Source of the DNA: Chitinophagaceae bacterium
Lineage (GTDB): Bacteria > Bacteroidota > Bacteroidia > Chitinophagales > Chitinophagaceae
Direction of reading: 5' to 3'
DNA: 64,000 bases
NCBI GenBank assembly: GCA_025360525.1
Contig: JANYCA010000034.1
Location: 22,716 to 86,715 of the forward strand
Shown: positions 33,436-43,177 of the stretch, piece after piece
How the letters are laid out: each line of letters begins with the position of its first letter
Numbering within the stretch: position 1 is the stretch's first letter
The notes under the pieces: model-generated
What the model saw: the letters and a program-made list of their open reading frames with translations, nothing else
Told to the model about the DNA's origin: nothing
The model's database searches: none
Program-made: the position numbers and the translations under genes

Positions 33436-34701
33436 TTAATTTCCGCTAAGTTCAGTTAATGCTTTTACAAATTGATCCAATTCTACAGGAGTGGTATAAA
33501 TGTTAGGTGTAATTCTGCAACCCCTTACTCCTGCGTAGTCAATTGCCACTGTGTAAATATTGTATTTTTTAAATAAAATATTTGCTAAGTCAGCCGGTAG
33601 TATCGATTGAATGCCGACATTGGCAATGCCGCAGTTTCGTGCCGCATCAGCAGGTGTATTTAAAAGGATGTTGGGCATGTTTCTTACTTTGCTGGTCCAG
33701 TAATGTTGCAGGTATCTAAGGCGTGCCTCTTTTCTTTCGGGCCCAATCTTAAAATAATAATCAATCGAATCAGCAATGGACAAATCTGTGTGCACCGGGT
33801 GGGTACCAATGTGATTTAAACGGGCAATATCATTTGTGATTGTTTCACTTTCTGCCAACAGCGGCCACACTTTATTTACGTTGTCTTTTTTTACGTAAAG
33901 CAAACCTGCACCCAGCGGAACGCTTAGCCATTTGTGCAAACTAGCACCATAAAAATCACAATTTAAATCGGAGATGGAATATTGAATATGTGCAAAGGCA
34001 TGGGCTCCATCTACCATTACAGCAACTCCTTTTGCATGCGCCATATCGCATATTTTACGAACAGGCAGTATCTGCCCCGTAATATTAATCATGTGGCAAA
34101 CCATCAACAGGCGGGTTTTTGCCGTGATGGCATTGGCATATAACTGCACAATTTCATCATCGGAGGAAGGATGATTGGGAACGGATACTATTCTATTTAC
34201 CACACCATGCCGGTTTGCAACCTGCTTAAACATTTCCAGCATCGATCCATAATCCTGCTCGGCCATTATAGCTTCATCACCGGCCTGCCAGTGCATGCCG
34301 CTGATAATCATATCAAGCGATTCTGTAGTATTGCGGGTAATCACCAGTTCATCTGCTCCGCAACCTGCAAGGGTAGCCAGTTTAGCAGCCATCGCTTTTT
34401 TATTATCAAATTGAACGGTACGCATGTAATACGAACCCAGGTAATTTATTTCACGGATATGTTCAATGGATTTTTCCAATAGCTCCTGCGGAAGAAAACA
34501 GTAATAGCCATTTTCCAGGTTAATATAATCCGGTTTAATTCTGTAGCCTTTTCTTACGCCTTCCCAAAAAGCTTCATCGCCCGCAAGTTCTGCTGGCAAG
34601 GCATGTTCATATTGTTTCAACCATTTATCTAAATTATTTACACCCGGAAACCCAGCCAGTCCCAGCATTGATAAGTTTTTTACAAATGAACGTTTATTCA
34701 T
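33436..34701 (-). CDS. Exported class V aminotransferase-fold PLP enzyme
   Basis: 421 residues. The N-terminus MNKRSFVKNLSMLGLAGFPG is a twin-arginine-like signal (Lys-Arg variant), which would export a folded PLP enzyme. The fold-type I core shows TRNTTESLDMIISG, VDGAHAFAHIQ and the PLP-lysine motif DFYGASLHKWLSVPLGAGLL at about residue 257. Closest functional relatives are isopenicillin-N epimerase-like and cysteine-desulfurase-like enzymes; no Cys active-site loop is evident, so desulfurase activity is unlikely. First gene of a two-gene operon with the M28 peptidase, suggesting work on amino acids released from peptides. Confidence 0.85.
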   Translation of the reverse strand: MNKRSFVKNLSMLGLAGFPGVNNLDKWLKQYEHALPAELAGDEAFWEGVRKGYRIKPDYINLENGYYCFLPQELLEKSIEHIREINYLGSYYMRTVQFDNKKAMAAKLATLAGCGADELVITRNTTESLDMIISGMHWQAGDEAIMAEQDYGSMLEMFKQVANRHGVVNRIVSVPNHPSSDDEIVQLYANAITAKTRLLMVCHMINITGQILPVRKICDMAHAKGVAVMVDGAHAFAHIQYSISDLNCDFYGASLHKWLSVPLGAGLLYVKKDNVNKVWPLLAESETITNDIARLNHIGTHPVHTDLSIADSIDYYFKIGPERKEARLRYLQHYWTSKVRNMPNILLNTPADAARNCGIANVGIQSILPADLANILFKKYNIYTVAIDYAGVRGCRITPNIYTTPVELDQFVKALTELSGN

Positions 34702-35037
34702 AATTCGGCTTTTACAGTTATTGAAATTAAAACCAAGTTAAAAAGAAGAATTCTAATGCAATTGATTTTGTTTACAGCGATGTGAACATCTACTACACGA
34801 GGTATCTATCTATTTTCTTATAATAATTAAATTTAGCAGCATCACTTTATTGATCTTGGATTACAGTTTTTTTAAATTTTTTCCTGATAAAAGACAAATG
34901 CCTGGGTTGTTGAAAGTGATGCGGCCAATCTTTGCCATTCTAAAAATTAAAATGATTGTATAAAAAACAAACCAATATCCACCTGCAGGTAAGTAAATTG
35001 TTAATAAGGTTTTTGTTAAATTACCTTTACAGTTATT
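34702..35037. other. Divergent promoter region, about 340 bp
   Basis: AT-rich gap between the aminotransferase operon and the polysaccharide fusion gene. One promoter can be proposed at its right edge; the rest shows nothing notable. Confidence 0.45.
34998..35029 (+). promoter_or_regulatory. Probable promoter of the GH18-deacetylase-GT2 gene
   Basis: TTG, 21 nt, then TACCTTTA resembles TTTG-N19-21-TAnnTTTG. It lies 8 nt before the ATG, so the leader would be extremely short. Confidence 0.4.
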
Positions 35038-38000
35038 ATGAGCCAGGAATCACAAATATTTCAAACAACCAGCGTAAAGCGTTGGAGAAACTTCAAATGG
35101 TCATTCAGGATATTGCTGATGATTGCGGTATTTTTTATTGCCGTTTTGGTTTTAGCAATACTTCGTGGTAGCAGCCCCACCATACCTAACCTCGAGGCAA
35201 AGTCAAAAGCCTACCAGGGAAAAATGGATCCTGCAAATCCTTTAACATTGTCGCAGGGGTTCAACAAAAAATACAAAGGGTTTAAAGACTTTCTGGATAA
35301 AAAAACGAGGGAAGATTCTTTTAGAAATAGCAGGCAACATAATGGCAATTTTGCTGATTCAATACCCAATATAAGGGCTGCATTTTATACACCCTGGACA
35401 GGAAAAACCTCACTTCCTGATTTGGAAAAATATGGTAGTAACCTGAACGTAATTTTTCCTGAATGGTTTTTTATTGACACAGTTTCACATACCCTGCAAA
35501 CGAGGATAGATAGTGCTGGACTTGCTTTGATGCGTGCAAAAAAGCTGGAAATAATGCCGATACTCAGCAATTTTAATTCTGGCCTAAAAGATTTCGATGG
35601 CAAACTGTTACATACTATTTTAGGCAATGATGCAAAAAGAAAAGCTTTTATTAAACAGGTAACTGATACACTTAATTTTTATCATTTTGATGGTATTAAT
35701 ATCGATTTTGAAGAGTTGAAAGAAACAACCAGCACGCCCTTATCAACCTTTCAAAAAGAATTGTACGAGGCATTGCATACACAAGCCCTAACGGTAACAA
35801 TGGATGTTGCTGTTGATAATAATGACTACGATTACAAAACACTATCTGCCTTTAATGACTATGTTATTTTAATGGCATACGACCAATACAACACGTCTAC
35901 AGGACCAGGGCCGGTAAGTGCTCAAAAGTGGATTGAAGGCGCCGTGGAACGAACAGCAAAAAAAATTGAGCCCGGAAAAATTATTCTTGGTATTGCGGGT
36001 TATGGGTACGACTGGTATAAAACCCGTGAAGGAAAAGACACTTGTGAAAGTATTACTTTTAATTACGCCATTAACAAGGCAAAAATTAAAAATGTAAAAG
36101 TTGATTTTGATAACGATAGTTACAATTGTCATTTTGTTTACTTGGAAAATGCAAAAGGAGACGATGGTGAACTGATGCAGGTTAAACATGAAGTATGGTT
36201 CGCCGATGCTGCTACTACATTTAATATCCTTCGGTTTAGTGATGAATACGAAACGGCTGGCACTGCACTTTGGCGCATGGGCAGCGAAGATGCAAGAATG
36301 TGGACTTACTACAAAAGAGATCTCAGTAACGAATCGCTTGCTGCCAATCCTTTTAAGTTTGATATACTCAAAACCATTCCAGTAATTCCGGATAATGTTG
36401 GGTATGATGGCGAGGGTGAGGTATTAAATATTGTTGCATCGCCGCAGGCCGGCAAAATAAATATTGAAATAGATACTGCTGAAATGCTGATAGCAGAGCA
36501 GCACTATGTACAGCTTCCATCAGGCTACATTATACAAAAATTTGGAGAAGACCTGACCGATCCTGGCCCGGGGCATAAACTAATTTTAACTTTCGATGAT
36601 GGGCCCGATGAAGAATGGACGCCTAAAATATTAGATATTTTACAACGGGAAAAAGTTCCTGCTACTTTTTTTGTGGTTGGCTTGCAGGCAGAAAAAAATA
36701 TACCCCTGCTACAACGAATAAGCAAACTGGGGTACGAAATTGGCAATCATACTTTTACTCATAAGAATGTAGCAAAAATGAGTAACCAGCGTGCCGCACT
36801 GGAAATGAAGTTGACGAGGTTGCTTATAGAAAGTGTTACCGGAAGATCTACCATTCTTTTTCGGGCCCCGTACAATGCGGATAGTGAACCCCAAACTTAT
36901 GAGGAACTGGAACCCATTGAAAGAAGCCGGGAAGAAAATTATTTAACCATCGGCGAAAGTATTGATCCCAACGACTGGCAGGCAGGCGTTACTGCAGATT
37001 CAATTGTTGCCAGAACTATTAGCCAGGTAGAGAGTAGGGGGGCAAGCATCATTTTATTGCATGATGCCGGAGGACTTACCCGCCAAGCTACGGTTGACGC
37101 CTTACCTAAAATAATTGAATACTTTAAAAAGCGGGGATATAAATTTACCACAGTGGCAGATTTAATGGGAAAAACAAAAGATGATGTGATGCCCAAACTG
37201 CCGCCAAGCAGGGATAGCTGGCTATCTAAAGTAAATTTCTTTTTTGCCGAAGCTACCTACTGGAGCAGTCATTTTTTGTTTGCATTATTTATTGTAGGCA
37301 TTGCATTATCTGTGGGCAGAATGTTGATAATGGCTTTGCTTGCATGGCTGCAAAAAAAGAAAGAAGCAAATAGTAAAATGGTGGCTGCGCCGATACTGAT
37401 CACGGCCTGTGATTGGCCGTTGGTGAGCATCATTGTTCCTGCTTATAATGAAGAAATAAATGCTGTAAGAACCATTAATAGTTTATTGCTGCAGGACTAT
37501 CCCAACCTACAGGTAGTTTTTGTTGATGATGGTAGTAAAGACAGCACGTTTAATACAGTAAGCAAAGAATTTAAAAATACACCCAATGTTTTTGTATTTA
37601 CAAAACCCAACGGAGGTAAGGCTTCTGCCTTAAATGTTGGTATTGAAAAGGCAAATAGTGAGTATGTGGTTTGTATAGATGCTGATACACAATTGCGGCC
37701 GGATGCAGTTAGTCAATTAATTAAAAAGTTTGACGTAGCTGTGTCTAATGTTTCTGCTTTGGGCGAAAGTTTAGAGGGTGTTGTAGGCGCAGTAGCCGGC
37801 AACGTAAAAGTGGGCAACGAAGTAAACATGATTACCCGTTGGCAAAGCATAGAATACATTACTTCTCAAAATTTCGATAGGCGTGCCTTCGATCTGCTCA
37901 ACTGTATCACCGTGGTGCCCGGCGCCATCGGTGCATTTAGAAAAGAAGCCATCATTAAAGCCGGCGGATTTACAAGTGATACCCTTGCTGAAGACTGTGA

Positions 38001-38559
38001 TCTTACGATGCGTTTACATCGCAATGGCTATCTAGTTCGGAATTGCAACGATGCCATCTCTTATACAGAAGCTCCTGAAACAATGAAGCAGTTTTTAAAA
38101 CAACGATTCCGCTGGAGCTTTGGTGTGATACAATGTTTTTGGAAACACAGAGATGCTGTTTTCAATCCCAAATACAAAAATTTTGGTATGGTGGCATTGC
38201 CTAATATTTTGATTTATCAAATGATACTTCCCTTTTTGGCACCCCTTGCAGACTTGCTGCTGGTAGTGAGTTTGCTTGCTGCAGGCCTGGGTATTATCCA
38301 GGCAGATATTGGCTTTATCGTAAAGTATTATTTCATTTTTACGTTGGTTGATGTAGCCGGCGCAGCGTTGGCATTTGCGTTTGAAAAAGAGGATTATAAA
38401 AAGCTGATCTGGATGATACCGCAAAGACTGGTTTATCGCCAGTTGATGTACTACATCATCATCAAATCTTTTAATAAAGCAATTAAAGGAGAATTGCAGG
38501 GATGGGGTGTTTTAAAAAGAACAGGAAATGTGAAAGAGTTGGAGTTTAAACCATTGTAG
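35038..38559 (+). CDS. Trifunctional fusion: GH18-like hydrolase, NodB polysaccharide deacetylase, GT2 polysaccharide synthase
   Basis: 1173 residues. A cytosolic tail and helix (about 24-43) precede a periplasmic part. Residues about 105-430 are GH18-like with FDGINIDFEEL near 218; the catalytic Glu is present and the second Asp of DxxDxDxE is Asn, as in YaaH-type N-acetylglucosaminidases. Residues about 515-720 are a NodB deacetylase (LTFDDGPDEEWTPK, GNHTFTHKNV, FRAPYN, LLHDAGG). A helix near 745 returns to the cytosol, then GT2 at about 795-1050 (SIIVPAYNEE, VDDGSKDS, IDADTQL, AEDCDLTMRLHR, QRFRWSFG), then further helices. It probably makes, deacetylates and trims a poly-N-acetylglucosamine-like exopolysaccharide, the jobs of PgaB plus PgaC in one chain. 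Confidence 0.92.
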   Translation: MSQESQIFQTTSVKRWRNFKWSFRILLMIAVFFIAVLVLAILRGSSPTIPNLEAKSKAYQGKMDPANPLTLSQGFNKKYKGFKDFLDKKTREDSFRNSRQHNGNFADSIPNIRAAFYTPWTGKTSLPDLEKYGSNLNVIFPEWFFIDTVSHTLQTRIDSAGLALMRAKKLEIMPILSNFNSGLKDFDGKLLHTILGNDAKRKAFIKQVTDTLNFYHFDGINIDFEELKETTSTPLSTFQKELYEALHTQALTVTMDVAVDNNDYDYKTLSAFNDYVILMAYDQYNTSTGPGPVSAQKWIEGAVERTAKKIEPGKIILGIAGYGYDWYKTREGKDTCESITFNYAINKAKIKNVKVDFDNDSYNCHFVYLENAKGDDGELMQVKHEVWFADAATTFNILRFSDEYETAGTALWRMGSEDARMWTYYKRDLSNESLAANPFKFDILKTIPVIPDNVGYDGEGEVLNIVASPQAGKINIEIDTAEMLIAEQHYVQLPSGYIIQKFGEDLTDPGPGHKLILTFDDGPDEEWTPKILDILQREKVPATFFVVGLQAEKNIPLLQRISKLGYEIGNHTFTHKNVAKMSNQRAALEMKLTRLLIESVTGRSTILFRAPYNADSEPQTYEELEPIERSREENYLTIGESIDPNDWQAGVTADSIVARTISQVESRGASIILLHDAGGLTRQATVDALPKIIEYFKKRGYKFTTVADLMGKTKDDVMPKLPPSRDSWLSKVNFFFAEATYWSSHFLFALFIVGIALSVGRMLIMALLAWLQKKKEANSKMVAAPILITACDWPLVSIIVPAYNEEINAVRTINSLLLQDYPNLQVVFVDDGSKDSTFNTVSKEFKNTPNVFVFTKPNGGKASALNVGIEKANSEYVVCIDADTQLRPDAVSQLIKKFDVAVSNVSALGESLEGVVGAVAGNVKVGNEVNMITRWQSIEYITSQNFDRRAFDLLNCITVVPGAIGAFRKEAIIKAGGFTSDTLAEDCDLTMRLHRNGYLVRNCNDAISYTEAPETMKQFLKQRFRWSFGVIQCFWKHRDAVFNPKYKNFGMVALPNILIYQMILPFLAPLADLLLVVSLLAAGLGIIQADIGFIVKYYFIFTLVDVAGAALAFAFEKEDYKKLIWMIPQRLVYRQLMYYIIIKSFNKAIKGELQGWGVLKRTGNVKELEFKPL

Positions 38560-38683
38560 GTTTTGCAATGTTATTACAGGAAAATAGTTGCGTATTTATT
38601 GCCTTTGTGTTCACGAAGTAATACGCTTAGTTTGCAACACTGGGCAATAAAATAAATTAAGTAATCTGGAATCAAAAGAATTT

Positions 38684-38989
38684 ATGAAAAAAACATTTGG
38701 CTGGTTTAGGAAAATTGCCATGGCCGAAGGGGTATCCTTTTTGCTGCTGTTGTTTGTAGCAATGCCCTTGAAATACTTTGCCAATATGCCGACGGCAGTT
38801 AAAATAATGGGTAGCCTGCATGGTGTATTATTTGTTGCTTTTGTTGTATTGGCCTGGGAAGTAAAGGGCGATAACCGCAAAAGTTTTCTTTGGTTGTTAA
38901 AAGCAGGCTTGGCTTCTCTACTGCCTTTCGGAACTTTTGTGATGGATAAGGAGTGGAAGAAAGAAGAGGCGATGATTACAGTACTATAG
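38684..38989 (+). CDS. DUF3817 family membrane protein
   Basis: 101 residues with three membrane helices. It shows the family pattern: an N-terminal R-x-x-x-x-EG-x-S motif (FRKIAMAEGVSFLLLLFVAMPLK...), a central HGVLFVAFVVL helix, and the C-terminal GTFVMDKEWKKEE end. DUF3817 proteins are small inner-membrane proteins of unknown function, some fused to transporters. It lies 124 bp after the fusion gene; co-transcription cannot be excluded because no terminator is visible in between. Confidence 0.85.
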   Translation: MKKTFGWFRKIAMAEGVSFLLLLFVAMPLKYFANMPTAVKIMGSLHGVLFVAFVVLAWEVKGDNRKSFLWLLKAGLASLLPFGTFVMDKEWKKEEAMITVL

Positions 38990-39023
38990 ACAACTGTTAA
39001 AACGATCAGTGATATTAAAAGTA

Positions 39024-39052
39024 AAAAAGCCGGAAATAATTCCCGGCCTTTT
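39024..39052. terminator. Bidirectional terminator
   Basis: AAAAAAGCCGG pairs with CCGGCCTTTT around AAATAATTC. A-runs and T-runs on both sides suit the converging DUF3817 and DUF4382 genes. Confidence 0.75.
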
Positions 39053-39072
39053 AATTTTAGTAGTTTCAACTA

Positions 39073-39954
39073 TTATAAATGAAGCGTAATATCCGGGATA
39101 CGAACTTCCTGCCCTTTTAATAACTGGATATTAGTAATGGTGGTGTCCTTGTATCCGTTTGAACCCTGAAAAGTCATATTGTACATTCCTTCATGCAAAC
39201 CTCTTACTTTATATTCTCCATCATCTTCCGGGGAGGCTGTTGCTGATTCATTTAAATTGTAAACTCTTACAAATGCATTGGCAGCAGCAGGGAAAACCTT
39301 GCCTTCTATTCTTGCAAAATTCTTCATGCCAAAAGGCTTTAAAACCGGCTTCAGGTAGTATTGGCCGTTAATCATTTTAATAGATTCACATACATCAAAA
39401 TCAATCCACATGGCAGAATGCGTATCATTAATTACGTCTTCATGCTCTTTGTTAATTTTTACATACACGTAATTGTTGATGCCGGCAAGCATTGCCAGTG
39501 GACTGGTTACGCCATCTTTTACCAACGCATTATTTATTCCTAAAGTCAATCTTATTTTCCTGATTGCGCCTGCAGGTAAATTGGCTGTTCCCAACAATGT
39601 ATCGATACCGTTGCGAAATCTCAAAACATTATAGATACCAGCATTGAATGTAAGCGTATCCCATTGTCCAAATCCATCATGGCTTTGATGATCATTTTCT
39701 CTATCATCGTCATTGTCACCAAAATGATCATCTTGCATGTGCCCTGCATTGGTATCAATTTTTACTTCCACAGTTTGGATATCAATAAAAACGGAATCAA
39801 ACTGACAAGGATCATCGGTTAAATACAAAGACAGTTGTTTTGCACTGTTGGGATTATTTACTGCAGAAATTTCTTTTTGGCATGCTACCAGAATTGCTGA
39901 TAAACCCAGGGCAACAATGCCCAATCCAATAAACTGCTTTTTAGTTAATTGCAT
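39073..39954 (-). CDS. DUF4382 lipoprotein
   Basis: 293 residues from the ATG at 39954, where the lipoprotein signal begins (QFIGLGIVALGLSAILVAC, lipid Cys near residue 25); a longer frame adds 32 residues without signal character. DUF4382 spans about 38-195 (LSLYLTDDPCQFDSVFIDIQ, FNAGIYNVLRFRNGIDTLLG, IRKIRLTLG). An unusual Asp/His-rich insert (about 85-110: DDHFGDNDDDRENDHQSHD) could bind cations. The C-terminal 85 residues resemble a carboxypeptidase-regulatory-like beta-sandwich (IEGKVFPAAANAFVRVYN). A surface or periplasmic lipoprotein of unknown role. Confidence 0.85.
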   Translation of the reverse strand: MQLTKKQFIGLGIVALGLSAILVACQKEISAVNNPNSAKQLSLYLTDDPCQFDSVFIDIQTVEVKIDTNAGHMQDDHFGDNDDDRENDHQSHDGFGQWDTLTFNAGIYNVLRFRNGIDTLLGTANLPAGAIRKIRLTLGINNALVKDGVTSPLAMLAGINNYVYVKINKEHEDVINDTHSAMWIDFDVCESIKMINGQYYLKPVLKPFGMKNFARIEGKVFPAAANAFVRVYNLNESATASPEDDGEYKVRGLHEGMYNMTFQGSNGYKDTTITNIQLLKGQEVRIPDITLHL

Positions 39955-40498
39955 AGAGTGAATTTTTAGTTGTAAAAAATGAATATTAAAATCAATACTT
40001 GTGAGTGCCTTTTTATCAAGATCGTATTCGGTATCAAAACGGTTGTGCATTTTTAAAATGAAAGGATGCTAATCTTTATTATAAATTAAGTAGCATTACG
40101 CTTTATAAGCATAGATCAATTTTGAAACAAAGATTTTTACAGGTAAATTTTTAAGCGATATCAGTAGGGATTTATTTATCCTTTTGCAAATACCCTGCCA
40201 ATTGATTGTTAACTGAATCTTAAGGTTTAATCAACAAAGTAAGGTTTATGAAATTGGCTGGTTCTCTGCATATTTTCTACCTACATAATTTAAAAATCAT
40301 TTTATGAATTTAATAATACGTTTAAGGATGCATTTCAATCACTACCCAAAAGTTAAATTGAAAATTGGATTTTATAATCTCTGTTGTAATGTAATTGGTA
40401 GCTAAAAAACTGTACCTATATTGCGGACCGTTTCAATACAATGAAAAAAATAAAAATTAAGATAGTATACATTTTTTTAACTCAAGTTAAAATAGCAT
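39955..40498. other. Divergent intergenic region, about 540 bp
   Basis: AT-rich DNA between the DUF4382 and nucleoid-protein genes. Reading frames of 24-33 codons occur (for example starting 40441), but none has coding character. One promoter is proposed near the right end. Confidence 0.45.
40395..40424 (+). promoter_or_regulatory. Possible promoter of the nucleoid-associated protein gene
   Basis: TTG, 19 nt, then TATATTGC resembles the phylum consensus with the -7 box one T short. The leader would be about 65-70 nt. Confidence 0.35.
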
Positions 40499-41551
40499 AT
40501 GATAACTTTTTTTGAAGCAACTCTTACGCAATTATCAATACATAAAGTAGGCAATAAACTTTTGGATGAACCAATAACGATATCTGAACAGCCTGTACCA
40601 ATCGCCGACGATGTACTGGCAGGTTTGCTGATGGAATATTTTTTAAAGCCATTTGAAAAAGTGAATGAAATATACCGCTTGTTTCACCCTACGGGCGACT
40701 TACAATTGAATGAAATATTTCATTTTGCTGATATTATTTTCAACAAGCCGGAAGATTTTCATCTATGTTCTCAGCAAATCACCAAACATTTATATGATAT
40801 ATCTAATCATCCAAAAATAAAATTCGGCGAATTGTATGTTTGTCATTTTAAGGGCTTGCAAATAGAAGGAGAGGTAGTGGAAGCGATAGGTATTTTTAAA
40901 TCGGAGAATAAAGAATCTTATTTAACGGTATCACAGGAAGAGAAAGTATTTGAAATCAGGTACGAACAGGAGGCCATCAATATTAAAAAATTAGATAAAG
41001 GTTGTATTGTATTTAATACTGAAAAGTCGGAGGGGTACCGAGTTGCAGTTGTTGATCAAACAAATCGTTCTGAGGCGGTTTACTGGATGGATGAATTTCT
41101 TAAGCTAAAAGTTAGGAATGATAATTATAACCAGACACACAATGTAATGAGCGTTTACAAGAATTTTGTTAGCAATAAAATAGAGGAGGGGTTCGATATT
41201 TCAAAAGCAGATAAGATTGATTTATTAAATCGTTCCTTAAAATATTTTAAGGAAAAAGATCATTTTGATATGGATGAATTTTCAACGGAAGTAATTGCAC
41301 ACCCGGAGGGCATTAATGCTTTTAAAAACTTTAAAAAAAATTATGAGGATGAATTTGATGCACCCATCAATAATTCATTTTCTATTTCGGATGTAGCCGT
41401 TAAAAAGCAGGCAAGAATATTTAAAAGTGTTATAAAACTGGATAAGAACTTTCATATTTACATTCATGGTAATAAGGATTTTATTGAGAAAGGTTTTGAT
41501 GAAGAAAAGAACCTGAACTATTACAAAGTGTATTTTAAAGATGAGCAATAG
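40499..41551 (+). CDS. Nucleoid-associated protein (NdpA/YejK family)
   Basis: 350 residues, cytosolic, matching the 37-kDa nucleoid-associated protein family. Visible features are the N-terminal ATLTQLSIHKVGNKLLDEP, the central YVCHFKGLQIEGEVVEAIGIFKSENKE strand region, and the C-terminal FKSVIKLDKNFHIYIHGN segment. In E. coli YejK binds DNA and topoisomerase IV subunits; in Bacteroidota the family is widespread but unstudied. It is followed 170 bp later by cbpA-cbpM, also nucleoid-linked. Confidence 0.85.
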   Translation: MITFFEATLTQLSIHKVGNKLLDEPITISEQPVPIADDVLAGLLMEYFLKPFEKVNEIYRLFHPTGDLQLNEIFHFADIIFNKPEDFHLCSQQITKHLYDISNHPKIKFGELYVCHFKGLQIEGEVVEAIGIFKSENKESYLTVSQEEKVFEIRYEQEAINIKKLDKGCIVFNTEKSEGYRVAVVDQTNRSEAVYWMDEFLKLKVRNDNYNQTHNVMSVYKNFVSNKIEEGFDISKADKIDLLNRSLKYFKEKDHFDMDEFSTEVIAHPEGINAFKNFKKNYEDEFDAPINNSFSISDVAVKKQARIFKSVIKLDKNFHIYIHGNKDFIEKGFDEEKNLNYYKVYFKDEQ

Positions 41552-41721
41552 AATAGCCTTTTATTCACAGTCGATATTGTTTTAATGCGCAATAGCTTAC
41601 ACTATTTGTTTTGGCTTTAAATACCCGTTGAAATAGTATTTATTTTCAGTAACTTACTACATGTTATAACATAAATAAGTAATGCTGTATCATTTTAAAA
41701 AAGCAACAAAAAACCGGACAG

Positions 41722-42600
41722 ATGGACTTTGTAGATTATTATAAAATATTAGGTGTAGATAAGCAGGCATCTGTAGAAGATATTAAAAAAGCTTATCGAA
41801 AACTGGCAAGAAAATTACATCCCGACCTTAATCCCAATGACAAGGAGGCGCATAAAAAATTTCAAGAGGTTAACGAGGCAAACGAAGTACTGAGCGATCC
41901 GGAAAAACGTAAGAAGTACGACCAGTATGGAAAAGATTGGCAACATGCAGACCAGTTTGAGCAAGCAAAGCAGTCCCGGCAGCAACAGCCTTTTTCAGGA
42001 TCCGGGTCTTTCGGTGGCAATTATGGTGAAGAGGATTTTTCAGATTTTTTTTCATCCATGTTTGGCGGATCTGGTAACAGGAGCCAGGCTAAATTTAAAG
42101 GACAGGATTACAATGCAGAATTACAACTTAGCGTGAAAGAGGCTTTTACCACACATCCGAAAACACTAACAGTTAATGGAAAAAATGTGCGTATTACCAT
42201 CCCGGCAGGCGTGGAAAACGGCCAGGTGATAAAATTAAAAGGATACGGGGCTCCAGGAAGAAATGGCGGCCCTGCCGGTGATTTGTTTATCACCTTTGTA
42301 ATATCCAATGATGTTAAATTTAAAAGGATGGGTAATGATCTTTATAGCACGGAAGAAATTGATCTGTACACAGCTTTATTGGGGGGGGAGAAAATTATTG
42401 ATACGCTGAGTGGTAAAATAAGAATGGAAGTAAAGCCCGAAGTTCAGAACGGCACTAAAATACGATTGAAAGGCAAGGGGTATCCGGTGTATAAAAAAGA
42501 AGGTGAATACGGTGACCTGTATGTTACCTGGCAGGTTAAATTGCCCACGAATTTAACAGAAAAACAAAAGGAAATTTTCAGAGAGCTATCCGCATCTTAA
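41722..42600 (+). CDS. cbpA: CbpA-type J-domain co-chaperone / curved-DNA-binding protein
   Basis: 292 residues. The J domain (1-70) carries HPD at 33-35 ([10 protein letters not shown]). A G/S/F-rich linker (about 85-125) follows, and the two-lobed substrate-binding region (about 130-290) contains [26 protein letters not shown] repeats. The zinc finger of DnaJ is absent, and the length and order match E. coli CbpA (306 aa), which stimulates DnaK and also binds curved DNA. The next gene encodes CbpM, which normally pairs with CbpA and inhibits it, supporting the assignment. Confidence 0.92.
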   Translation: MDFVDYYKILGVDKQASVEDIKKAYRKLARKLHPDLNPNDKEAHKKFQEVNEANEVLSDPEKRKKYDQYGKDWQHADQFEQAKQSRQQQPFSGSGSFGGNYGEEDFSDFFSSMFGGSGNRSQAKFKGQDYNAELQLSVKEAFTTHPKTLTVNGKNVRITIPAGVENGQVIKLKGYGAPGRNGGPAGDLFITFVISNDVKFKRMGNDLYSTEEIDLYTALLGGEKIIDTLSGKIRMEVKPEVQNGTKIRLKGKGYPVYKKEGEYGDLYVTWQVKLPTNLTEKQKEIFRELSAS

Positions 42601-42615
42601 TTTAAAATAATCTTT

Positions 42616-42912
42616 ATGCAAACAGACTTAATACCAGCCAAAGTGTTTTGTGCTAGTCATGCTATAGAACAATCCTTTATTCAGACTTTGTATGAATCCG
42701 GATTGATAGAAATTACTTTTATTGAAGAAGACCCATTTGTGCCGGCTGCTCAACTGGAGCAATTAGAACGTATTGTGCGGATGTATTTTGAAATGGATAT
42801 TAATGTGGAAGGCATTGAAACCATTGTACATTTATTGCACCGCATACAAACAATGCAGCAGGAAATGAATGTATTAAAAAACAGGTTGCGTTTATACGAA
42901 TCCGGTTTCTAA
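42616..42912 (+). CDS. cbpM: CbpM-type chaperone modulator
   Basis: 98 residues, MerR-HTH-like helical protein, 15 bp downstream of cbpA. It has the family pattern: LESGLIEI-like YESGLIEITFIEED near residue 28, PAAQLEQLERIVRMYFEMDINVEGIETIVHLL, then a C-terminal helix MQQEMNVLKNRLRLYE. CbpM binds the CbpA J domain and blocks both its co-chaperone and DNA-binding activities. Its place directly after cbpA indicates an operon. Confidence 0.88.
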   Translation: MQTDLIPAKVFCASHAIEQSFIQTLYESGLIEITFIEEDPFVPAAQLEQLERIVRMYFEMDINVEGIETIVHLLHRIQTMQQEMNVLKNRLRLYESGF

Positions 42913-42995
42913 TTTTTTAAAATACGAGTCCTGTCCGGTAATTTTATTTTGCGCTTTCGATAGTTAAATTGAAAAATATATTGTTTCAGCGTACA

Positions 42996-43109
42996 ATGAA
43001 TCTATTGCCTAGGATGTTTTTATTTGTCCTTTTTTTTGCTACTGCTAATTGTATGACTGCCTTACCTCTTGCAAATAAATCTATGATGCTGTTCATTTGT
43101 AAAAATTGA
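42996..43109 (+). CDS. Possible 37-aa secreted or lipidated peptide
   Basis: An ATG ORF of 37 codons: MNLLPRMFLFVLFFATANC followed by a short tail ending LFICKN. The N-terminus reads as a signal peptide, with Cys-19 in a poor lipobox context (TANC). It lies between cbpM and the palindrome array. No homologue is recognised and the tail is only 18 residues, so it may be a chance ORF or a truncated lipoprotein. Confidence 0.25.
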   Translation: MNLLPRMFLFVLFFATANCMTALPLANKSMMLFICKN

Positions 43110-43177
43110 TTTAAATATTTGTGGGTGTAGGTATTATTTGAGGTTAACCTGGCGCTTAAAAGTAATTTTTTTATGTG

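Noticed and set aside
40441..40515. 24-codon ORF overlapping the start of the nucleoid-protein gene
   Set aside because: Lys/Ile-rich chance frame in AT-rich DNA with no support beyond its position.
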